6,654 nucleotides of DNA from Betaproteobacteria bacterium (lineage in GTDB: Bacteria; Pseudomonadota; Gammaproteobacteria; Burkholderiales; SG8-41): positions 1-6,654 of the forward strand of contig JAIOOZ010000621.1 of assembly GCA_021414185.1 (NCBI GenBank), given 5' to 3'. How positions within the stretch are numbered: position 1 is the first letter of the stretch; each line of letters opens with the position of its first letter. The notes under the pieces are model-generated. The model saw only the letters and a program-made list of their open reading frames with translations. It was not told where the DNA came from and did not search any database. The translations under genes were made by a program, and so were the position numbers. Of the stretch, positions 1-4,851 are shown in pieces.

Positions 1-224
1 TCCGCGCGGCCGCCTTCATCGGCGAGCATCGCGTGCGCCTCGGCGCAGCCGGGTGAGTTCGAGCCGGCCCACGCGACGGCCAGCGTGTCGAGCATGAACT
101 GCTTGGCCGCGCGCACGGCGTAATCCGGCAAATCCTCGTAGCGCAGTCCGGCAATGTGCTGCGCGAGGTCGCGGCTGATTTCGGTGGGCGCGGCAACATT
201 CTTTTTGACGGCTGATTGGGGCAT
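1..224 (-). CDS. MmgE/PrpD family protein, N-terminal fragment (runs off left edge)
   Basis: Only the first 74 codons are in the window; the gene continues past position 1. The visible protein begins MPQSAVKKNVAAPTEISRDL and continues with an all-helical stretch (residues about 15-55) of the kind 'LAQHIAGLRYEDLPDYAVRA', then 'QFMLDTLAVAWAG'. This is the usual opening of MmgE/PrpD proteins, in which a helix of 'lP..v...ak...lDtla' type comes first. Known members include 2-methylcitrate dehydratase (PrpD) and cis-aconitate decarboxylase; most members have no known substrate. The active-site region lies outside the window, so no reaction can be assigned. The start is the ATG at 224-222. It lies 8 bases after the stop of the upstream Bug gene, whose last codons (CCG GAG) supply a GGAG ribosome-binding site about 11 bases away. 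The two genes are therefore almost certainly co-transcribed and probably translationally coupled. Confidence 0.85.
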   Translation of the reverse strand, partial: MPQSAVKKNVAAPTEISRDLAQHIAGLRYEDLPDYAVRAAKQFMLDTLAVAWAGSNSPGCAEAHAMLADEGGRA

Positions 225-232
225 GGCGTTGT

Positions 233-1204
233 TCACTCCGGTTTGATGCCCGCCGCTTTGACGACCTGCGCGGCGCGGCTGACTTCGTTGCGAAGAAACA
301 CTGCAAATTCATCCGGCGTGTTGGTTTCGGGATCGACGCCCTGGGCGATCAACTGCTCCCTGACCTCGGGCGTGTTGACGAGCTTTACAAACACGGAGTT
401 CAAACGGTTGACGATTTCGCGCGGCGTGCCAGCGGGAACGAGCACACCTATCCAGGACCGCGCCTCGAATTTGGGCACGGTTTCAGCGATCGCCGGCACG
501 TCGGGCGCCGAAGGATGGCGGCGCGGACTCGTGATGCCCAACCCGCGCAAGCGGCCCGACTTGTGGTACGGCAGCCCGCTGGCGAGCGCGGGAAACATCA
601 GGTCAATATGGCCACCGACCAGATCGGCCAAGGCAATGCCGACGCCCTTGTATGGTACGTGCACCATTTTAATACCGGTCATGACCTGCAGCAGTTCGGC
701 AGACAAATGCGCCGCGCTGCCGATGCCGCCCGAACCGACGTTGAGTTTGTTCGGGTTCGCTTTGGCGAACGCGATGAATTCCTTCACCGATTTCGCGGGG
801 ACCGCCGGATGCACGAGCAAAAAGTACGGGGCCTGAAACACCAGGCTGACCGGCGCGAAATCCTTGATGATGTCGTGCGGCATCGATTTCAATATGCTGG
901 GGTTGACGGTGTTCTGCCCGGTACCGAACAGCCACGTGTAGCCGTCGGCCGGTGCTTTCGCCACGACGTCGGCGCCGATCAGCGCATTGGCGCCGGCGCG
1001 GTTATCGACCACCACCTGCTGGCCGAGTATTTCGGTAAGTTTGGGCGTAAGAAAGCGCGCGATGACGTCCGGCCCGCCGCCGGGTGCCGTCGGCACCACG
1101 AAGCGTATTGCACGCGTTGGATACGCTTGCCCCCAAGCGCCGGCGACGTACAACGCGCACGCTACGGCCCACGCTACGGCGCGGACAATCCGCTTCATTT
1201 GCAT
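233..1204 (-). CDS. Bug/TctC-family periplasmic tricarboxylate-type solute-binding protein
   Basis: Extracytoplasmic receptor of the Bug (Bordetella uptake gene) family. These periplasmic proteins bind small carboxylates or amides; some feed TctAB membrane components, but most are orphans, and no tctA/tctB is present here. From the chosen ATG the protein is 323 residues, normal for the family. A signal peptide (residues about 1-26: KR, hydrophobic stretch, AWGQ) precedes mature 'YPTRAIRFVVP'. Family motifs are PGGGPD (41-46), GQQVVVDNRAG (61-71), the 'DGYT' segment, HVPYKG (182-187) and 'VGGHIDLMF'. The C-terminus ends in PE, like the second Bug protein. The open frame extends to 1279, but the added N-terminus would bury the signal peptide; ATG at 1204 (or at 1198) starts directly before it, with a GGGG purine stretch 8 bases upstream. 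It lies 133 bp after hdeD and is followed by a PrpD gene after 8 bases. The ligand is unknown. Confidence 0.93.
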   Translation of the reverse strand: MQMKRIVRAVAWAVACALYVAGAWGQAYPTRAIRFVVPTAPGGGPDVIARFLTPKLTEILGQQVVVDNRAGANALIGADVVAKAPADGYTWLFGTGQNTVNPSILKSMPHDIIKDFAPVSLVFQAPYFLLVHPAVPAKSVKEFIAFAKANPNKLNVGSGGIGSAAHLSAELLQVMTGIKMVHVPYKGVGIALADLVGGHIDLMFPALASGLPYHKSGRLRGLGITSPRRHPSAPDVPAIAETVPKFEARSWIGVLVPAGTPREIVNRLNSVFVKLVNTPEVREQLIAQGVDPETNTPDEFAVFLRNEVSRAAQVVKAAGIKPE

Positions 1205-1337
1205 CTGGAAGACCCCGGGAATGGATGCGCATATTGTAGCGCCAGATTCCACGGCGGTGGCGCCGGCGGATTCCGGCACAATCCCGCACGGCGCGAATTC
1301 AATCGCGGTAAAACTCAGCCTGGCTCGCGCGTCCCGC
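1205..1337 (-). promoter_or_regulatory. Intergenic region with candidate promoter for the Bug-PrpD pair
   Basis: Read on the minus strand, TACAAT at 1238-1233 matches the sigma-70 -10 consensus at five of six positions. It would place a transcription start near 1226, about 22 bases before the Bug start codon. The hexamer 17 bases further upstream (GCCACC) is a poor -35, so an activator or another spacing would be needed. The same spacer has only weak inverted repeats (for example GGATT/AATCC around 1272-1288) and no U-tract hairpin, so I see no convincing terminator for the upstream hdeD gene. Read-through from hdeD is possible. Confidence 0.3.
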
Positions 1338-1919
1338 TTATGCCTGCGGGCCGCGCGCCGCCAACGCGATCGCCACCAGCGCGATGCCGAAAAAAATCAT
1401 GTTGATGGCGACCAGGAGCCCAATCGCCCACGCCGCGGTACTCGGCCAGCCGGCAAAAATAAATACGGCGAGAACCAGATCGAGAATACCGGTGGCGAAC
1501 GCCCAGCGCCAGCCGTGCGAGTGCCGGCGCAGATCGAGCGCGAACAACATCTTGGCGACGGCCTCCAGCACGAGATATGTCACCAGCAGCATGGTCAGAG
1601 TGAGCATGCCCGCCAGCGGCATCGCCACCAGCATCGCCCCCAATGCAATCGCGACTATGGACATGGCCAGCGACCAGCCGAAACCGGGCATGCGGGACGA
1701 ACGGGCGAGCGCAACGACGCGCCAGACGCCACCGATGATCAGCAACCAGCCGATCAGGATTTCAACTGCCAGCGTCGTGAATACCGGCAGAGCGGCGGCC
1801 AGCACGCCGAGCGCGATCATGAGCGCGCCCTGGACCAGGAAACGTCCCCAATGCGCCTGCGCCAAAGCCGCGACTTCGCTGGAAAGCGGCTTGGCATCGT
1901 TTGCTGCCCGCATGCTCAT
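1338..1919 (-). CDS. HdeD family (DUF308) six-helix inner-membrane protein
   Basis: A 193-residue protein that is almost entirely hydrophobic after a polar N-terminus of about 25 residues. Predicted membrane segments lie near 27-45, 48-71, 82-101, 105-128, 139-159 and 163-186. They form three DUF308 hairpin repeats of the type 'G.l.i.lG.l....P' followed by 'l.G.llI.GG.....', typical of HdeD. E. coli HdeD is linked to acid resistance at high cell density; the mechanism is not established, and membership does not prove that role here. The frame is open to 2036. ATG 1919 is chosen because a strong AAGGAAGGAG ribosome-binding site (1936-1927) sits 7 bases upstream; the longer version would begin in non-hydrophobic, poorly conserved-looking sequence and cross the divergent promoter region. 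It is transcribed divergently from the lipoprotein genes, which suggests a shared envelope-stress control region. Confidence 0.88.
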   Translation of the reverse strand: MSMRAANDAKPLSSEVAALAQAHWGRFLVQGALMIALGVLAAALPVFTTLAVEILIGWLLIIGGVWRVVALARSSRMPGFGWSLAMSIVAIALGAMLVAMPLAGMLTLTMLLVTYLVLEAVAKMLFALDLRRHSHGWRWAFATGILDLVLAVFIFAGWPSTAAWAIGLLVAINMIFFGIALVAIALAARGPQA

Positions 1920-2089
1920 TTGACGGCTCCTTCCTTGAACACCGGCCAGTGTAAGCGCCCGCCCGCCAGAGGTTGCGTGCGGTAACGTACATACGGGACA
2001 CCCGGTCTGCGCTAAAAAGACAGACTGCGGGCGCATTGTCAGGATCGCGCCCTTCTGCCGTCAGCAACCCTTCAACACAGGAGGCAAAA
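1920..2089. promoter_or_regulatory. Divergent intergenic region between hdeD and the YgdI/YgdR lipoprotein gene
   Basis: This 170-bp stretch must carry the promoters for both divergent genes. On the minus strand, TACACT at 1953-1948 is a possible -10 for hdeD (start near 1941, 22-base leader) without a recognisable -35. On the plus strand no good sigma-70 pair was found; TAAAAA at 2013-2018 is the best -10-like hexamer. An imperfect inverted repeat, GTCTG (2005-2009) and CAGAC (2021-2025), flanks that A-rich segment and could be an operator. The right end holds a consensus AGGAGG ribosome-binding site (2079-2084). Confidence 0.4.
1927..1936 (-). promoter_or_regulatory. Ribosome-binding site that fixes the hdeD start
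   Basis: On the minus strand this reads AAGGAAGGAG, followed by 7 bases and then ATG at 1919-1917. It makes that ATG the start in preference to the in-frame codon at 2036 and the ATG two codons downstream at 1913. Confidence 0.8.
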
Positions 2090-2314
2090 ATGAATCGCGT
2101 AACGTCAACTCTGCTTATGGCGGCATTCGTCGCAGCAATGGCGGGCTGTTCCACCAATAAACAGTACATTGTTTCGACTACCAATGGCCGCATGGAAGTC
2201 ACCATGACCCAGCCGCAGGCCGTGCCGGGTACCGACTTATATGTGTACTGGGACCGGGTCGGCAACGTGAAGACGATGCGGCAATCGGACCTGGCGCAGG
2301 TCATCGAGCGCTGA
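2090..2314 (+). CDS. YgdI/YgdR family (DUF903) small lipoprotein
   Basis: A 74-residue lipoprotein. Residues 1-19 form a lipoprotein signal peptide (MNRV, then a hydrophobic stretch) ending in a lipobox-like MAGC with the lipidated cysteine at residue 20. The mature part starts 'STNKQYIVSTTNGRMEVT' and ends 'DLYVYWDRVGNVKTMRQSDLAQVIE'. This matches the DUF903 layout seen in E. coli YgdI/YgdR: a short SH3-like beta fold with 'Y.i.T.dGr', a 'Y.D..Gn...i...dV..I' half, and almost nothing else. The function of the family is unknown. The start is set by AGGAGG at 2079-2084, five bases before ATG 2090; the frame is open back to 1973, but that extension has no signal peptide. No serine, glycine or aspartate occupies position +2 in a pattern that clearly predicts inner-membrane retention (residue +1 after Cys is Ser), so outer-membrane sorting is the simplest guess. 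Confidence 0.88.
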   Translation: MNRVTSTLLMAAFVAAMAGCSTNKQYIVSTTNGRMEVTMTQPQAVPGTDLYVYWDRVGNVKTMRQSDLAQVIER

Positions 2315-2443
2315 GCGTTTTCGCAGCATATGCCGCGAAGAAACGGGGCTGATTGAATGTTTAACCCGCAGAGGTGATGGGGCGAATTCCGCCCGCTCAT
2401 CGCCAACGTTCCCATGCGCCCAGCAGTAAGCTTCGCGCAAGCG
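2315..2443. other. Structured intergenic segment: palindrome and imperfect hairpin
   Basis: Just after the DUF903 gene, 2320-2339 is a near-perfect palindrome: TTCGC and GCGAA arms around GCATATGC, with a single A/C mismatch. Further on, 2373-2404 can form an imperfect hairpin: outer arms GGTGATG (2373-2379) and CATCGCC (2398-2404), a 3-base bulge, then GGGCG (2380-2384) and CGCCC (2390-2394) around AATTC. Neither is followed by a U-tract on either strand, so they are not classic intrinsic terminators. They may be protein-binding sites, mRNA 3'-end structures or part of a small RNA. No coding sequence with a credible ribosome-binding site is seen here. Confidence 0.4.
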
Positions 2444-2483
2444 TTGTGAGCATTTGTAAATCCGTGTAACCCCTTGTAAATCC
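2444..2483 (+). promoter_or_regulatory. Four tandem 10-bp repeats, OmpR/CpxR-like regulator-binding array
   Basis: Four consecutive 10-base units read TTGTGAGCAT, TTGTAAATCC, GTGTAACCCC and TTGTAAATCC. Units 2 and 4 are identical. The core gives GTAAA (2456-2460), GTAAC (2466-2470) and GTAAA (2476-2480) with exact N5 spacing, so each element is one helical turn from the next. Direct repeats of this period are the hallmark of OmpR/PhoB-family response regulators, and GTAAA-N5-GTAAA is the published CpxR box. The array ends 27 bases before a -10-like TAACTT (2510-2515), where an activator next to a poor -35 would be expected. The presence of the repeat is direct observation; the regulator's identity is inference. 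Confidence 0.55.
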
Positions 2484-2486
2484 TCT

Positions 2487-2515
2487 GGCGGCGCGCAGCC
2501 TGCTGCGCGTAACTT
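2487..2515 (+). promoter_or_regulatory. Candidate activator-dependent promoter with an internal palindrome
   Basis: TAACTT at 2510-2515 is the best -10-like hexamer upstream of the TTG-started lipoprotein gene. A -35 at 17-base spacing would be GGCGGC (2487-2492), which is unlike consensus, so activity would depend on the repeat array just upstream. The spacer contains a perfect palindrome, CGCGCAGC (2492-2499) and GCTGCGCG (2502-2509) around CT, which could be a second operator. The predicted leader to the start codon would be about 45 bases. Confidence 0.25.
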
Positions 2516-2531
2516 CCATGCCATGGATGCG

Positions 2532-2549
2532 GGCGGCGATCTTGCCGCC
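2532..2549 (+). other. Leader hairpin just upstream of the lipoprotein ribosome-binding site
   Basis: GGCGGC (2532-2537) and GCCGCC (2544-2549) form a 6-bp GC stem around GATCTT, ending four bases before the AAGGAGG ribosome-binding site. It could insulate or tune translation. No U-tract follows, so it is not a terminator. Confidence 0.3.
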
Positions 2550-2553
2550 AGAC

Positions 2554-2560
2554 AAGGAGG
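2554..2560 (+). promoter_or_regulatory. Ribosome-binding site that supports the TTG start
   Basis: AAGGAGG is a full anti-SD match placed six bases before TTG at 2567. It is the main reason for accepting a TTG start; no ATG or GTG exists in this frame between here and the signal peptide. Confidence 0.75.
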
Positions 2561-2566
2561 CTGCAG

Positions 2567-2782
2567 TTGATTACCGCGAATTTACGTCGACTTCTTATTG
2601 CAGTTCCCGCCGCACTGCCCGCCTGCCTATCAGGCGGCTGCGCCATAACGACAGTCGCGGATACCGCGGTCACGGTCGCCGCCACCACGGTGAAAGTGGG
2701 CGCCAACGTAGTCGGCGCCGCCTCCGATGTCGCGCGTGCCGGGGTACGGGCCGTGGCGAACACCTTCGAGCACAAGAGGTGA
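2567..2782 (+). CDS. Small predicted lipoprotein of unassigned function
   Basis: A 71-residue protein starting at TTG, supported by AAGGAGG six bases upstream. Residues 1-24 are a signal peptide (RR at 7-8, then a hydrophobic stretch) ending in LSGGC with the putative lipidated cysteine at residue 25. The mature part of about 46 residues is rich in Ala, Val and Thr: 'AITTVADTAVTVAATTVKVGANVVGAASDVARAGVRAVANTF', then a basic end (EHKR). The repeating V/T/A-rich pattern suggests one amphipathic or weakly membrane-associated helix. It resembles small proteobacterial lipoproteins whose mature part begins 'TT.a.tAv.v...tv.v...vvga', but from memory I cannot tie these to a characterised function. 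It is preceded by the 10-bp repeat array and followed 109 bp later by the glycine-zipper lipoprotein gene on the same strand. Weak points are the non-ATG start and the short length; the good ribosome-binding site and clear lipobox favour a real gene. Confidence 0.75.
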   Translation: MITANLRRLLIAVPAALPACLSGGCAITTVADTAVTVAATTVKVGANVVGAASDVARAGVRAVANTFEHKR

Positions 2783-2891
2783 CGTTTGACCGAACCGGCA
2801 ACCCTCAAACAGGTCTAAACGACTTGCCCGCGCAGAAATTCGATCAGCTAGGGATCAGGCAGCACCCGTTTTTATACAAGAGGAGTTCAAA
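2783..2891 (+). other. Spacer with an inverted repeat between two lipoprotein genes
   Basis: Directly after the stop codon, GTTTGA (2784-2789) and TCAAAC (2805-2810) can pair as a 6-bp stem with a 15-base loop; there is no U-tract. Two direct GATCAG copies occur at 2842 and 2853, 11 bases apart. No convincing -35/-10 pair was found: TTGACC (2786-2791) is a fair -35, but the nearest -10-like TCTAAA (2814-2819) is 22 bases away. The glycine-zipper gene may share the upstream transcript or have its own weak promoter. AGAGGAG (2879-2885) is the ribosome-binding site of the next gene. Confidence 0.3.
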
Positions 2892-3323
2892 ATGAAAAGC
2901 ATTCGCTGGATAGGAACTGGCATCGTCGCCATCGCCATTCTGCTGGGCGGCTGCGCGGAAATGCAGTCGACCTCGTACAACACCCCCGCGTACCGTCAAG
3001 GGGTGGTGGACCGCATCGAGATCATCAAGAAAGGCGACACCAACAATATCGCCGGCACCATCATTGGCGGCATAGCCGGCGGCCTGATCGGCCACCAGAT
3101 CGGCGGCGGCAGCGGCCAGACGGCGGCCACCATCGTCGGCGGTGTCGGCGGCGCGGTCGCGGGCAACCAGGTGCAGCAGCGCACCCGAGGCGCCAACGAA
3201 ACCTTCCGCGTGACCGTGCGCTATGAAAACGGCGCCACCGAAACCGTTCGCCAGGACGACATCAGAGACATGCGCACCGGCGACAGGGTGCGCGTGGAAG
3301 GCGGCCGCGTATATAGGATGTAA
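2892..3323 (+). CDS. Glycine-zipper 2TM-domain lipoprotein (SlyB / 17-kDa surface antigen-like)
   Basis: A 143-residue lipoprotein. Its signal peptide (MKSIR, then a hydrophobic stretch to residue 20) ends in LLGGC with the lipidated cysteine at residue 21. Residues 31-48 ('TPAYRQGVVDRIEIIKKG') lead into a glycine-zipper hairpin at about 54-91. In it Gly-rich repeats 'GTIIGGIAGGLIG' and 'TIVGGVGGAVAGN' form two tightly packing helices around a 'GGGSGQ' turn. The C-terminus (104-142), 'FRVTVRYENGATETVRQDDIRDMRTGDRVRVEGGRVYR', is the small beta module found in SlyB-type outer-membrane lipoproteins. SlyB (PhoPQ-regulated in enterics) is associated with outer-membrane integrity under stress; that role is inferred here from family resemblance. 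Its length is close to SlyB (about 155). ATG 2892 has AGAGGAG six bases upstream. It is the last gene of the plus-strand lipoprotein group and converges on the PrpD operon. Confidence 0.92.
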   Translation: MKSIRWIGTGIVAIAILLGGCAEMQSTSYNTPAYRQGVVDRIEIIKKGDTNNIAGTIIGGIAGGLIGHQIGGGSGQTAATIVGGVGGAVAGNQVQQRTRGANETFRVTVRYENGATETVRQDDIRDMRTGDRVRVEGGRVYRM

Positions 3324-3338
3324 GGCGTGAAGGACAAA

Positions 3339-3382
3339 GCGCGCGCGCACATGAACTGTCCTGAAGTTCTGTCCGCGCGCGC
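3339..3382. terminator. Candidate bidirectional terminator hairpin in the convergent spacer
   Basis: GCGCGCGCG (3339-3347) and CGCGCGCGC (3374-3382) form a perfect 9-bp stem. The 26-base loop contains a second stem, GAACT (3353-3357) with AGTTC (3365-3369). It lies between the ends of two convergent genes (stops at 3323 and 3435), where a shared terminator is expected. On the minus strand the stem is followed by CTTTGTCCTT, a weak U-rich run. On the plus strand there is no U-run. Efficient intrinsic termination is therefore uncertain, and Rho may be involved. Confidence 0.45.
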
Positions 3383-3434
3383 CAGATATACCCCGGCCTA
3401 AGCGTTGAATTTATCCGTCTCTGCGACACATAGA

Positions 3435-4799
3435 CTAGGCCGACAACCTTAACGCCGCCGAAAGCGACTTGAGATTTTCGGCGCCGCCGGCATCCAGCCG
3501 GTCGACGGCGCTGATAATACGCTCCGCGGCCGCGGTGTCGATAATGCCCGCAGTAACCATGTGAAAGCGGGAGGTGATATCCGTGCGGTTGAAAGGCTTG
3601 GCGGGAGTACCCCTGTGATCCCATGCCGTAACCGTGGCTTTTTTGCCGTCCTGCATCTCTGCGGTGATGCGCGCGCCATACCGCGGGAAAGCATTGACCT
3701 CGTCGTCGAGGTAACCTTCCACTTGCCGCGCCGTCGCCAATACCTCGGGGTTGGAGAGAACCTGCTCGTCGAATGATCGCGGGTCGGCAAGGTCTTTATA
3801 GAATGCGAGAGCCGCCGTGAATGGCATGCTGTACTGCGCCGACATAATCGACTTCGGCTCACGTTCCATCTGATAGTTGAGAATGCTCTCCCGCGCGCCA
3901 ACTTTGAGGCTGCGAATATTGCGCGCTGTAACTCCATGTTCTTTTTTCAACTCCGCAATCGCCTCGATCAAAGGATGAAATGCGCGGCAACTCGCGTAAG
4001 GTTTAAAGACCGCGCGCATGATGTGATAGTCCTCCCCTAAATTGGCCGTCACGCCCGCCAGATTAAAATTAGGGGTGATGCCGCGCAAAAAACCCATGCG
4101 GCCCTCGACAATGGTCGAAGGACCCGTAAAGCCTTCGCGCGCGAGCCACGCCGCGACAACACCGCTTTGAGACGGCCATCCACCATAAAGCCGCTTTACC
4201 ATGGTGCCTTTCGGATCGTCGGCAAACTCCATGACGCCAGATGACATACTGCCGGCCACTCCCAGTGCGTTGGTGACCGCTGCCGCGTCCAGTTTCATAA
4301 TCTTTGCAGCGGCGGCGGCGGCGCCGAAGGTGCCTACCTGTGCAGTAGCATGGTGCTGCTTGTTCGCCTCCCGCCCGATCGCAGCGCTGATTCGGCCCAT
4401 CAGTTCATAACCCATCACTACACCGAGCAGAAAATCCCGCCCGCTGCCCTGCTCTTTTTCGGCGACGGCGAGCGCAGCCGGTATGGTGGGCGCCCCCGGA
4501 TGGCAGTAGCCGCCCTCGTAGCTGTCGTCGAGCTCATAACCATGGGCGCACAGCCCGTTGACGAGCGCGGCATGCTGGGCGCTGGTTTGCCACGGCTCGC
4601 CATAAACTGTGGCTTCGGCGATAGCGGAAAATTCGCGTGCATATTTGACGGCGATGCGGCCCCAGACTGTTTTCGAAGCGAACAGGGAGACCGCAAAATG
4701 ATCGAGAATGAGATTCTTCGCATGTTGAACGACGTGATCCGGGAGCTGCCCGTAATCCGCCGCCGCGACGAATTTTGCCAGGGTACGTGTTTCGTCCAT
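3435..4799 (-). CDS. MmgE/PrpD family protein (full length, diverged active-site motifs)
   Basis: A 454-residue cytoplasmic protein, normal length for the 2-methylcitrate dehydratase/cis-aconitate decarboxylase family. It has an all-helical N-terminal domain (about 1-260, including 'VVQHAKNLILDHFAVSLF') and an alpha/beta C-terminal lid (about 268-400). The signature region 'HGYELDDSYEGGYCHPGAP' lies at 86-104. Further family landmarks are H149/H150, 'GTMVKRLYGG' (198-207), 'VFKPYASCRAFHP' (264-276) and 'AQYSMPFTAALA' (321-332). From recalled human ACOD1 active-site residues (D93, T97, H103, K207, K272), the counterparts here would be E89, S93, H100, K202 and K266, so two are conservatively changed. 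The usual 'HAGRAA' after the first lysine reads 'YGGWPS'. This argues for a related but non-canonical substrate. The start ATG 4799 has GGAGGA four bases upstream. It is the last gene of the operon, 52 bases after the Bug gene. Its exact reaction is unknown. Confidence 0.92.
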   Translation of the reverse strand: MDETRTLAKFVAAADYGQLPDHVVQHAKNLILDHFAVSLFASKTVWGRIAVKYAREFSAIAEATVYGEPWQTSAQHAALVNGLCAHGYELDDSYEGGYCHPGAPTIPAALAVAEKEQGSGRDFLLGVVMGYELMGRISAAIGREANKQHHATAQVGTFGAAAAAAKIMKLDAAAVTNALGVAGSMSSGVMEFADDPKGTMVKRLYGGWPSQSGVVAAWLAREGFTGPSTIVEGRMGFLRGITPNFNLAGVTANLGEDYHIMRAVFKPYASCRAFHPLIEAIAELKKEHGVTARNIRSLKVGARESILNYQMEREPKSIMSAQYSMPFTAALAFYKDLADPRSFDEQVLSNPEVLATARQVEGYLDDEVNAFPRYGARITAEMQDGKKATVTAWDHRGTPAKPFNRTDITSRFHMVTAGIIDTAAAERIISAVDRLDAGGAENLKSLSAALRLSA

Positions 4800-4851
4800 C
4801 TATTCCTCCATTAAGCCGGTTGTTGCCTGCTGGTTGACTGCCAAATTTTAT

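Noticed and set aside
216..1985. Long plus-strand open frames (206, 296 and 332 codons) opposite the Bug and hdeD genes
   Set aside because: They lie antisense to genes with clear family motifs, are rich in Arg/Pro/His as expected for GC-rich shadow frames, and have no recognisable domain or good ribosome-binding site.
1973..2089. Longer N-terminus for the DUF903 lipoprotein
   Set aside because: It would place 39 polar residues before the lipoprotein signal peptide, and the AGGAGG site clearly selects ATG 2090.
1762..2808. A 348-codon minus-strand frame across the lipoprotein genes and the start of hdeD
   Set aside because: It overlaps three genes in other frames that have signal peptides, lipoboxes and family motifs; its own translation shows no coherent domain.
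2842..2858. Two GATCAG direct repeats 11 bp apart as a PhoB-type site
   Set aside because: The units are only six bases, there is no third copy, and no promoter is placed suitably downstream.
2873..2878. TATACA as a -10 for the glycine-zipper gene
   Set aside because: The transcript would start inside or next to the ribosome-binding site, leaving no usable leader.
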